Of a stretch of DNA of 7,383 bases, positions 1 through 5,864 are shown piece by piece. The DNA is taken from contig MAXR01000218.1 in NCBI GenBank assembly GCA_001751155.1, positions 1-7,383 of the forward strand, read 5' to 3'. This DNA is from Desulfuromonadales bacterium C00003068. Lineage in GTDB: Bacteria > Desulfobacterota > Desulfuromonadia > Desulfuromonadales > Desulfuromonadaceae. The position numbers and the translations under genes were made by a program. The notes beneath the pieces are model-generated. The model ran no database searches and was not told where the DNA came from. It was given only the letters and a program-made list of their open reading frames with translations. Within the stretch, counting starts at the first letter, position 1, and the number at the start of each line of letters is the position of its first letter.

Positions 1-2
1 AG

Positions 3-728
3 GTAGGCTTCTTCCTCGGTTGTGTCATGAACCTGATGTACGCCGAAGTGTCACGCCAGACGGTGCGTGTTCTTGCCCATCAGGGCTTTGAGGTGATTAC
101 GCCAAAGGCGCAGAAATGTTGCGGTGCTCCGCACCTCACCGAAGGTGATCCTGAGACAGCCCGTAAGCTAGCCGCCAGCAATCTAGAGTTATTTATGGCT
201 CAAGATGTTGATTATATTGTCACCGACTGCGCTGGTTGCGGTTCGGCCCTTAAAGAGTATGAGGAGATGTTGGCCAATCAATACGACAAGGAAACGCTGC
301 ATGCTTTCCGAGCCAAGGTACGCGACATCAGTGAATTCCTCGCCGAACAGGGCTTACGCAGCGACGATCTAATCCCACAAAATATCAGCGTGACCTATCA
401 TGAGCCATGTCACTTAGCCCATGCTCAACAGATCACCGCTGCGCCACGCACATTAATGAATGCTATTCCAGGCTTAGAGTTGCGAGAAATGAAGGAATCG
501 AGTTGGTGCTGTGGTTCTGCCGCCACCTTTGGCCTTAAATACGTCAACGAAAGCCAGCAGATTTTAGATCGCAAGTTGGATCATGTTGCCGAAACCAAGG
601 CTGATATTCTGATCACCGCTAACCCTGGCTGTCAGTTACAACTAGCTTGGGGATTGAAACAATCTGGTATGCCACAGCAGCTGTTGCATATTATGCAGCT
701 GTTAGGGCAGGCGACGCCAGAGAAGTAA
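3..728 (+). CDS. glcF: Glycolate/lactate oxidase iron-sulfur subunit GlcF-like, C-terminal part (5' end outside window)
   Basis: The reading frame is open from base 3, so the true start lies upstream; 241 residues are visible. It carries two CCG (cysteine-rich) domains. The first has LGC at visible residue 7, QKCCGAP about 32 residues later, and DCAGCG. The second has YHEPCHLAH, SSWCCGSAATF and NPGCQLQ. These domains bind Fe-S clusters or pass electrons in GlcF, LutA/LldE, HdrB and GlpC proteins. The second-domain pattern (HxPCHLxHxQ, CCGSA, NPGCQxQ, then an HxMQLL ending) fits GlcF best. The N-terminal two-[4Fe-4S] ferredoxin part expected of GlcF would lie before the window. The likely role is to carry electrons from a flavin 2-hydroxyacid dehydrogenase (GlcD-type, presumably upstream) to the membrane quinone pool. 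The convergent FadR-type regulator next door fits a 2-hydroxyacid locus. The exact substrate (glycolate or D-lactate) cannot be read from this fragment. Confidence 0.82.
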   Translation, partial: VGFFLGCVMNLMYAEVSRQTVRVLAHQGFEVITPKAQKCCGAPHLTEGDPETARKLAASNLELFMAQDVDYIVTDCAGCGSALKEYEEMLANQYDKETLHAFRAKVRDISEFLAEQGLRSDDLIPQNISVTYHEPCHLAHAQQITAAPRTLMNAIPGLELREMKESSWCCGSAATFGLKYVNESQQILDRKLDHVAETKADILITANPGCQLQLAWGLKQSGMPQQLLHIMQLLGQATPEK

Positions 729-753
729 TCGACCACATCACACCATAATAAAT

Positions 754-792
754 AAAGAGTTAGCTGGAGTTTTCCGCTAGCTCTTTTATTTT
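754..792 (+). terminator. Intrinsic terminator after the GlcF-like gene
   Basis: An 11-bp stem pairs AAAGAGTTAGC (754-764) with GCTAGCTCTTT (776-786), with one G-T pair. A T-rich tract (784-792) follows directly. It starts 25 bases after the stop codon at 726-728. The A-rich left flank could also support some termination of minus-strand transcripts. Confidence 0.8.
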
Positions 793-862
793 CGCTAAGC
801 CGATCACTGGCCGACAAATTTTTATTTTCATGCGTTGATATTGTGTGGACAATGCGAAGCAA

Positions 863-894
863 TACGGCCTGCCAGGATTCCCCGACAGGCCGTA
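863..894 (-). terminator. Hairpin after the FadR-type regulator gene
   Basis: A perfect 9-bp inverted repeat, TACGGCCTG (863-871) and CAGGCCGTA (886-894), encloses a 14-base loop. It lies 30 bases past the regulator's stop codon on the minus strand. The sequence following it on the minus strand (TTGCTTCGC) is a poor T-tract, whereas the plus-strand flank is T-rich. It may therefore be a weak or Rho-assisted terminator for the regulator, or a back-up for the convergent gene. Confidence 0.5.
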
Positions 895-923
895 ATGACT
901 TTTATATTTTAAACAGAATCGAC

Positions 924-1652
924 TCAAAAACCACCCTTTTCCAACAGCTGCGACATCTTCGCCTCGACCATCAACAGATGAGTCATCATCGCTTCACGGG
1001 CCCGCTTAGGATCGCGCCCAGCAATCGCCTCGACAATCGCCTTGTGTTGCTCTAATAGCAGTTCAGTATAGCCCTCTTTGCTGTAAAATTCACTCAGCGC
1101 TACCATGATCGTGGTATGAAATAACCCATAGATGGTGTTGAGAACATGCACCTGCAAGGTATTGTGAGTGGCTTCAGTGATGGTGACATGAAAACGGGCA
1201 TCAATATCGGCATCCCAACCGCCGCTAGCCGCTTGTTCTTCCATAGTGTGACAGAGATCTTGCAACGTCTTGATCTCTTCTTCGGTAGCATTCTGCGCCG
1301 CCAGATAAGCCGACCACGACTCCAGCCCCATCCGTACTTCAACTAAGGCGTGCAATACCCGCGGAGATTTATCCTCAATCAACGATGCTAACGGATCGGC
1401 TATGGTGTTATCGGTCAGCGAACGAACATAGGTGCCACCGCCTTGTCGCGCCTCGACAAAACCCATCATCTCCAACGCCATCAACGCTTCACGCAGCGAT
1501 GGACGACTTACCCCCAAAGCTGATGCCAAATCACGCTCGGACGGGATGCGATCTCCGGGGCTTAACTCTCCTTTTGCGATCAACTCTTTTATCTGACCAA
1601 TAATTTCTTCAGAGATTTTTTTCGGACGAATCGGTTTAAATACAGTGGTCAT
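924..1652 (-). CDS. FadR/LldR-type GntR-family transcriptional regulator (FCD domain)
   Basis: This is a complete 242-residue protein of typical length for the FadR branch. Residues about 10-78 form the winged helix-turn-helix, with the GDRIPSERDLA / LGVSRPSLREAL signature at 33-56 and the wing RQGGGTYVRS at 69-78. Residues about 95-235 form an all-helical FCD ligand domain. Its expected metal-binding set is intact: Asp151, His155, His203 and His225. FCD regulators sense small carboxylates such as lactate, glycolate or pyruvate, and usually repress the adjacent catabolic genes. The start is supported by GGAG (1658-1661 on the plus strand, read in reverse), five bases from the ATG. It converges on the GlcF-like gene, so control of that 2-hydroxyacid oxidase operon is likely but inferred. 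No convincing GntR operator was found in its own upstream region. Confidence 0.9.
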   Translation of the reverse strand: MTTVFKPIRPKKISEEIIGQIKELIAKGELSPGDRIPSERDLASALGVSRPSLREALMALEMMGFVEARQGGGTYVRSLTDNTIADPLASLIEDKSPRVLHALVEVRMGLESWSAYLAAQNATEEEIKTLQDLCHTMEEQAASGGWDADIDARFHVTITEATHNTLQVHVLNTIYGLFHTTIMVALSEFYSKEGYTELLLEQHKAIVEAIAGRDPKRAREAMMTHLLMVEAKMSQLLEKGGF

Positions 1653-1798
1653 ACCAGCTCCATTACAGTGTTACGGCCTGGCCAACTTAGCATATATCAA
1701 CAATTAAGAACAGATCAGTTATATACAAACATACAACCACTTTAATAAACTCCAGCAATAAATCATCCACTTAAATTTGGGCCAACAATAAATAGTTA

Positions 1799-1828
1799 TT
1801 GACCATCAACAACTCGGTGGGCTATATC
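1799..1828 (+). promoter_or_regulatory. Probable sigma-70 promoter for the riboswitch-porin-cbiK transcript
   Basis: TTGACC (1799-1804) matches the -35 consensus at five of six bases. TATATC (1823-1828) follows after 18 bases as a four-of-six -10 box; TATCAT at 1825 is an alternative with longer spacing. Transcription would start near 1835, immediately before the first riboswitch stem. The region 1653-1798 upstream is AT-rich. It should hold the minus-strand promoter of the FadR-type gene, but none stands out. Confidence 0.5.
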
Positions 1829-1836
1829 ATTGGTTA

Positions 1837-2020
1837 ATCAAGTGCCATAAAAGGCTGCTGTCCAAATTAACAATGGACAACAAAGGGAAGACGGTGTAAA
1901 TCCGTCGCGGTCCCGCCGCTGTAACCAGTGACGAACATCACAACAACCACTGCTTTGAAGTATATAAAGTGGGAAGGCGTGATTAGTAGATTGACCTGGA
2001 AGCCAGAAGACCTACTTGAT
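1837..2020 (+). promoter_or_regulatory. Cobalamin (adenosylcobalamin-type) riboswitch aptamer
   Basis: The conserved core of the cobalamin riboswitch is plain: AAAGGGAAGACGGTG, AAATCCGTCGCGGTCCCGCC and CGCTGTAA between 1882 and 1924. The 3' conserved GAAGCCAGAAGACC box is at 1999-2012. The closing stem P1 pairs ATCAAGT (1837-1843) with ACTTGAT (2014-2020). Other supported stems are TGTCCA/TGGACA (1859-1864 with 1874-1879) and CAGTG/CACTG (1926-1930 with 1948-1952). Family members bind B12 coenzyme and usually switch off cobalamin synthesis or uptake genes. The element stands in the leader of the porin-cbiK operon and is followed by an intrinsic terminator, so B12-triggered premature termination is the expected mechanism. 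An open reading frame from 1928 runs through the 3' half of the aptamer in frame with the porin, but it is not a credible protein start. Confidence 0.95.
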
Positions 2021-2150
2021 AATGTTTGCCAAATAGATCAGCCTTCGTGGATTAAGGACTATCTTTCTTTTCGCTATGTGTTTTTTGTCATCGTATTAAA
2101 AACATCGTGGTTTGGCAGCATTGCTCATAAATTAGTGGATGAAAAACGGC

Positions 2151-2190
2151 ATCCCCGCAAACCCTTCACACGGTATTGCGGGGATTTTTT
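2151..2190 (+). terminator. Riboswitch expression platform: intrinsic terminator (attenuator)
   Basis: A perfect 10-bp GC-rich stem, ATCCCCGCAA (2151-2160) with TTGCGGGGAT (2176-2185), leads into a run of T (2185-2190). It lies between the aptamer and the porin start codon at 2231, so it can only act as conditional termination of the leader. Several linker stems could take part in switching. TGCCAAA (2027-2033) pairs with TTTGGCA (2111-2117), and TGTTTTT (2079-2085) with AAAAACA (2098-2104). GGATG (2137-2141) pairs with CATCC (2150-2154) and would invade the 5' terminator arm. Confidence 0.9.
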
Positions 2191-2230
2191 ATTCGCTGCT
2201 TTTGCAGCCAGCTCACTTGCGAGGACAACA

Positions 2231-3412
2231 ATGCGACACCAACGAATCACCGCTCTGTTTTTTGCAGTATTTATTCTGCTAAGCACCCTGCCCGCCCTAG
2301 CCAACGAAAATGGATCGAACCAGCAACTCAGCGCAGAGATGCAACGCCTCATTGAGCAGAAAGTTGATGAATTACTCGCTCAACGTCTTGCGGCAATTCA
2401 AACCGACGGACCTCACTCCATCGCTAAACCCACTGTCAGTAAAGGGGAACAGCATCAGATGGTTGAGGACGTGGTCCAGTCCCTCACTCTGAGCGGCGTA
2501 ATTGAGGTGGAGGCCAACCACACTAAAGACTTTGACGGTAATAGCAGCAGTGGCCTCGAACTGGCCACCGTAGAACTGGCGATTGATGCTAAGGCCCACC
2601 CTTGGGTGCAAGGCCATGCGTTGTTTCTTTATGAAGAGGGTGACGATGACGATGTGGTGATCGACGAGGCGTTTATCACCATCGGCAATAGCGAAGAAAC
2701 GCCTTTCTACCTCAGTGCCGGTCGGATGTATGTCCCCTTTGGTAACTTCGCCACCTTCATGATCTCTGATCCTTTAACCCTTGAAATGGCTGAAACTCAA
2801 GAGACTGCCGTTCAAGTTGGCTACGGATCAGAAAACTGGCACAGCGCACTCTATGCTTTTAACGGTGACACCAGCGAAGGTGACGACGATGATTCCAGCA
2901 CCATTGAGCAATATGGTGCTCATGTGGGTTACAGCTTTGAAGAACAGAGCTGGAACATCGCCGTTGACACCAGTTACATCAGTTCGCTGTTCGACTCCGA
3001 CCTATTAGCTGAAGAATTCGACACAGCTGCGACAGGAGACTACATCCCCGGTTTTGGCGTTCAAGGCGTACTCGGTATCGGCAATTTCACCCTGATTGGT
3101 GAGTATATTGCCGCCCTAGAAGATCTGGATATTGATGGGGATAAGATTAATCCTTACACCTTCAACCTAGAAGGGGCCATCGTTGTTGAACTGATGGGTC
3201 ACGAAACAGCCTTTGCTTTGGCATGGCAAGGCAGCGAAGATTTGGTTGGAATTTTACCGGAACAACGGTTCATGGCCAGTGTTGGGATCAGCCTGTTTGA
3301 GGACACCGCTTTAACCCTAGAATACGCGTACGACCAAGACTATGACGAACATGACGGTGGCAGCGACGACAATAGTAAATCCCTCACCGCTCAACTAGCG
3401 TACGAATTTTAA
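2231..3412 (+). CDS. Outer-membrane beta-barrel porin, LbtU siderophore-porin-like, B12-riboswitch controlled
   Basis: The start at 2231 is chosen because GAGGA (2221-2225) precedes it by five bases and a clean signal peptide follows (residues 1-24, ending LPALA). The reading frame extends upstream to 1928 but would translate the riboswitch and terminator. The protein has 393 residues. Residues 33-57 form a short amphipathic helix or coiled coil, and the rest is alternating-strand barrel ending in Tyr-Glu-Phe, a typical outer-membrane C-terminus. The stretch from LSGVIEVEA through LATVELAIDA, GHALFLYEE, VIDEAFITIG and AGRMYVPFG to ISDPLTLE resembles the LbtU family, whose founding member in Legionella takes part in siderophore uptake. 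Several predicted loops are very acidic: GDDDD near 137-141, EGDDDDSS near 216-223, and an Asp-rich stretch at 368-381. It is 20 bases from cbiK in one operon. Its cargo is unknown; cobalt, a metal chelate or a corrinoid precursor is inferred from the riboswitch and neighbour. Confidence 0.85.
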   Translation: MRHQRITALFFAVFILLSTLPALANENGSNQQLSAEMQRLIEQKVDELLAQRLAAIQTDGPHSIAKPTVSKGEQHQMVEDVVQSLTLSGVIEVEANHTKDFDGNSSSGLELATVELAIDAKAHPWVQGHALFLYEEGDDDDVVIDEAFITIGNSEETPFYLSAGRMYVPFGNFATFMISDPLTLEMAETQETAVQVGYGSENWHSALYAFNGDTSEGDDDDSSTIEQYGAHVGYSFEEQSWNIAVDTSYISSLFDSDLLAEEFDTAATGDYIPGFGVQGVLGIGNFTLIGEYIAALEDLDIDGDKINPYTFNLEGAIVVELMGHETAFALAWQGSEDLVGILPEQRFMASVGISLFEDTALTLEYAYDQDYDEHDGGSDDNSKSLTAQLAYEF

Positions 3413-3432
3413 CGAACACAAGGAGTGACACA

Positions 3433-4392
3433 ATGAAAAAAACATGGGCTATTCTTCTCTCTACCCTGTTACTGCTCGGCTGTGCTTTGAGTGCCTCGGC
3501 TCAGGACAAAACCGCTATTGTTTTAGCCGGTTTCGGCACCAGCTACCCGGCAGCACTGCAATCTCTCACCAATATTCAGGATAAAGTGCAAAAGGCCTTC
3601 CCTGAAGCTAAAGTGGAACTGGCATTTACCTCCAATATCATTCGTAAAATCTGGCACGAACGGCAGACAGACCTGGCGTTCCAAAAAGTCCACCCCGAAA
3701 TCTCTAAGCAAATTCTGTACGTTCAGGGGCCATTGGCCACCATTGCCAATTTACAGGATGCCGGCTACCGCACCATCTATGTACAACCCACCCACATTTT
3801 TGCCGGCGAAGAGTTTCAGGACCTGAGCGCCTATGTAACGGGACTCAACAGCATCGAAACCATTAAAGAACGCTTTATGCCGTTTGAAACACTGGCTATT
3901 GGTCGTCCAGCACTGGGAGCCCCCGGCGATCTGTTCCCGTACCATGAGGACATCCACCAAGCGGCTAAAGCTTTGGCCAGCGATGTCGCTATAGCTCGTA
4001 AGAACGGTCAGGCTTTGATTTACATGGGTCATGGTAATGAGTATTTTAGTACCGGCAGCTATGTCGAACTGCAGCATGCTATGCGTGCAATGTATCCTGA
4101 CGTATCAATCTTCATCGGTGTTGTTGAAGGCTTTCCCTCCCCAGAGGTTGTTAAAGAGGGGCTAAAAGAGCAACATATTGCCAAAGTTGTGCTCAAACCA
4201 CTGATGATCGTTGCCGGAGACCATGCCAACAACGATATGGCCAGTGATGAGGAAGACTCATGGAAAAGCCAATTTGAGCATATGGGTATCGAGGTCACCA
4301 CTGTTCTTAAAGGCTTAGGTGAAAACCCAGCCTGGGCAGATATCTATGTTAAACACCTAGAGCAACTGATCGCTGAAAGTTCGGCTCAGTAA
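3433..4392 (+). CDS. cbiK: Exported sirohydrochlorin cobaltochelatase CbiK (periplasmic CbiK-P type)
   Basis: CbiK inserts Co2+ into sirohydrochlorin in the anaerobic cobalamin pathway. This 319-residue protein has the family landmarks in order: FGTSYP (34-39), QPTHIFAGEEFQDL (118-131), YMGHGNEYF (197-205), VEGFP (231-235) and KPLMIVAGDHANNDMASDEEDSW (255-277). His200, Glu232 and His264 match by motif and spacing the metal ligands known from CbiK structures. Unlike the cytosolic form, it begins with an export signal (residues 1-23), as in the periplasmic CbiK-P of Desulfovibrio. The signal contains LLLGC at 14-18, a possible lipobox, as well as a signal peptidase I site after ALSASA, so the product is either soluble periplasmic or an anchored lipoprotein. 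AGGAG (3421-3425) supports the start. It is co-transcribed with the porin under the cobalamin riboswitch. A periplasmic site makes a standard biosynthetic role doubtful; cobalt or tetrapyrrole handling for uptake is an alternative. Confidence 0.92.
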   Translation: MKKTWAILLSTLLLLGCALSASAQDKTAIVLAGFGTSYPAALQSLTNIQDKVQKAFPEAKVELAFTSNIIRKIWHERQTDLAFQKVHPEISKQILYVQGPLATIANLQDAGYRTIYVQPTHIFAGEEFQDLSAYVTGLNSIETIKERFMPFETLAIGRPALGAPGDLFPYHEDIHQAAKALASDVAIARKNGQALIYMGHGNEYFSTGSYVELQHAMRAMYPDVSIFIGVVEGFPSPEVVKEGLKEQHIAKVVLKPLMIVAGDHANNDMASDEEDSWKSQFEHMGIEVTTVLKGLGENPAWADIYVKHLEQLIAESSAQ

Positions 4393-4405
4393 TACGACCA
4401 AAAAA

Positions 4406-4555
4406 GATGGTCTCGCAAAAACAAATTAGATGGCTAAGCAAAAATTTCGTCCCCCAAGGCGTAGTGGTTATTCAAGGGAGAAGGCATACATGTTGTATGT
4501 CGAACTCTTGAATAAACGCTGCAACGCAGGTGGGCGGACATTTTGCGACGCCATC
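4406..4555. repeat. MITE-like 150-bp palindromic element with 15-bp terminal inverted repeats
   Basis: The ends pair as GATGGTCTCGCAAAA (4406-4420) with TTTTGCGACGCCATC (4541-4555): 15 positions with one mismatch and one G-T pair. Inside lies a second large palindrome at 4461-4522. TTATTCAAG (4468-4476) pairs perfectly with CTTGAATAA (4507-4515), and GGCATACA (4483-4490) with TGTATGTC (4494-4501) around a three-base loop. GTAGTG (4461-4466) pairs with CGCTGC (4517-4522), using wobbles. AAAAAAGAT occurs at 4400-4408 and again at 4556-4564, which could be a target-site duplication or chance in A-rich DNA. No transposase is present. A 78-codon frame (4430-4666) crosses it but lacks a ribosome binding site and runs through the downstream terminator, so I do not call it a gene. 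A structured RNA or an old non-autonomous mobile element are both possible. Confidence 0.6.
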
Positions 4556-4564
4556 AAAAAAGAT

Positions 4565-4599
4565 AAAAAAAGCCACCGCAAAATTGCGGTGGCTTTTTT
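4565..4599. terminator. Bidirectional intrinsic terminator between cbiK and the peroxidase gene
   Basis: GCCACCGCAA (4572-4581) pairs perfectly with TTGCGGTGGC (4584-4593). It is flanked by a run of A (4565-4571) and a run of T (4594-4599), so the stem can extend to about 16 bp and work in both directions. It ends the porin-cbiK operon on the plus strand. It also serves the peroxidase gene, whose stop codon is at 4620-4622 on the minus strand. Confidence 0.92.
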
Positions 4600-4619
4600 A
4601 AATTCAACAACCAACAACC

Positions 4620-5687
4620 TTAATGAGCACTGCCCAGCCCAACCCGTAATACAGGCTGTGGTGTAACAGAAGTGCTCGCTGGAAGAAGAGGATGCATCAC
4701 CTGTGGTTGATCGCCTGTTAAACCTTCGAGAAGGCTAACGATCAACTCAACTTCATGACCGCTTAGTTCCATGCCTAACTGTGATGTGCCCATAATGGCC
4801 ACGGCTTGCTTTAACGTCCACACTTTACCAGAGTGGAAATAAGGCGCTGTCAGGGCAATATTGCGTAATGGTGGCGAGCGGAATACGTACTCATCTGAAG
4901 CGGTGTTTGTCACCTTAAAACGACCTTTATCGCCAACAGGTAGGACTTCAGCACCGGGCTGCTCGACAACACCAAATGGGAAATAATCGGTTCCACCTAA
5001 GTTGAGGCCATCATGACAACCAACACAACCATTGTTTACAAAGAGATCAAGTCCAGCTTTTTGATCTGCAGTGAGAGCTTTGTCATCACCTGCCATAAAC
5101 CGGTCTAAGCCATCATTAGGTGTAATGAGAGTTGCTTCAAACACTTCAATCGCCTTAGCCATATTATCAAAAGTAACAGGATTTTTATCAGTAGGGAAAG
5201 CGTGCTTAAACAGTTCGACATATTCTGGAATAGATGTCAGGAGTATGACAACAGACTCGGGTGTGTTGTTCATCTCAACAGAAGCCTGAACAGGGCCCTT
5301 AGCTTGTTCGGCAAGATCCTTCGCCCGACCATCCCAAAACTGTGCACTGTTAAACACTGCATTATAGGTTGTTGGGGCGTTACGTGGCCCTTTTTGCCAA
5401 CCATGACCTGTAGATGTTTCTTGCAGATCGCCACCAGCAAGACCGACATTGTGACAGGTTTGGCAGCTGATCAATTGTGATGCCGATAATCTCGGTTCAA
5501 AATACAACATGTGACCGAGCGTTAGCTTAGCATCGCTGGCAACATTCCCTGGCAATGCGGGTGCTACGGTAGGGACAGGTTGAAACATCCCCTTGGCCAT
5601 CGTTCGCAGTTCAGCATCCGATGCGCTGGCAAAGGAAACACTCACGAGCAAAAGTAAACAAACACCACAATACTTAAAAATTTGCAT
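4620..5687 (-). CDS. Periplasmic di-heme cytochrome c peroxidase (MacA/CcpA-like)
   Basis: The 355-residue protein has a signal peptide (about 1-22, ending ASAS) and two heme c sites: CQTCH (75-79) and CVGCH (221-225). Hallmarks of bacterial di-heme peroxidases are present. GHGWQKGPRNAPT puts a conserved His at 95. FWDGRA puts Trp118 exactly 23 residues later, as His71 and Trp94 of the Pseudomonas enzyme. APYFHSG holds His285, and Met299 or Met306 is the likely distal ligand of the C-terminal heme. The enzyme reduces H2O2 to water in the periplasm with electrons from c-type cytochromes; the Geobacter homologue MacA is also linked to electron transfer. I place the start at 5687 because GGAGGG lies just upstream, inside an alternative ATG at 5705 that has no ribosome binding site. 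It has its own promoter and terminator, so it is probably monocistronic. The last 25 or so residues, rich in Pro, Ser and Thr, look like an unstructured tail. Confidence 0.93.
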   Translation of the reverse strand: MQIFKYCGVCLLLLVSVSFASASDAELRTMAKGMFQPVPTVAPALPGNVASDAKLTLGHMLYFEPRLSASQLISCQTCHNVGLAGGDLQETSTGHGWQKGPRNAPTTYNAVFNSAQFWDGRAKDLAEQAKGPVQASVEMNNTPESVVILLTSIPEYVELFKHAFPTDKNPVTFDNMAKAIEVFEATLITPNDGLDRFMAGDDKALTADQKAGLDLFVNNGCVGCHDGLNLGGTDYFPFGVVEQPGAEVLPVGDKGRFKVTNTASDEYVFRSPPLRNIALTAPYFHSGKVWTLKQAVAIMGTSQLGMELSGHEVELIVSLLEGLTGDQPQVMHPLLPASTSVTPQPVLRVGLGSAH

Positions 5688-5720
5688 AACTTTCGTACCC
5701 TCCATTTTGCATTAAAATAA

Positions 5721-5742
5721 GGTATCAACGACTTGTGATACC
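5721..5742. promoter_or_regulatory. Inverted repeat in the peroxidase leader, candidate operator
   Basis: GGTATCA (5721-5727) and TGATACC (5736-5742) form a perfect 7-bp inverted repeat with an 8-base spacer. It lies just downstream of the predicted transcription start of the peroxidase gene and 34 bases from its start codon. That is a good position for a repressor site, or for an RNA hairpin in the leader. It does not match a PerR or Fur box, and the cognate regulator is unknown. Confidence 0.45.
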
Positions 5743-5753
5743 ACCAGTGAAAT

Positions 5754-5781
5754 ATTATAACTATTTTAGTATACAATTCAA
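5754..5781 (-). promoter_or_regulatory. Sigma-70 promoter of the cytochrome c peroxidase gene
   Basis: On the minus strand TTGAAT (5776-5781) is followed after 16 bases by a perfect TATAAT (5754-5759). Transcription should begin near 5747, giving a leader of about 60 bases that contains the inverted repeat at 5721-5742. Confidence 0.7.
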
Positions 5782-5864
5782 CTTTTATTTTCGATATCAG
5801 CGAACAACATCATTTTACATTTCATCAGTTGACACATTTAAAGCGTTCATGCAATTTTATCTGT

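Noticed and set aside
1723..1737. Possible FadR-family operator TATACAAACATACAA
   Set aside because: It is not palindromic and does not match TTGGT-N-ACCAA or TTGTATACAA closely enough to call.
2195..2208. GCTGC-TTTT-GCAGC hairpin before the porin ribosome binding site
   Set aside because: It is only a 5-bp stem with no clear regulatory placement, and is easily expected by chance.
1928..2230. N-terminal extension of the porin frame back to 1928
   Set aside because: It would translate the 3' half of the riboswitch and the attenuator, lacks a ribosome binding site, and would bury the signal peptide at residues 102-125.
4430..4666. 78-codon basic open reading frame after cbiK
   Set aside because: It has no ribosome binding site, spans a palindromic element and an intrinsic terminator, and overlaps the 3' end of the peroxidase gene on the other strand. 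Homologues would be needed to revive it.
5688..5705. Upstream ATG of the peroxidase gene at 5705
   Set aside because: The bases after this ATG form the GGAGGG ribosome binding site of the second ATG, and the first ATG has none. Starting at 5687 also gives a normal signal peptide.
5752..5770. PerR/Fur-like AT-rich box upstream of the peroxidase gene
   Set aside because: The match to TTATAATNATTATAA is weak, and the AT-richness is explained by the -10 region of the promoter.
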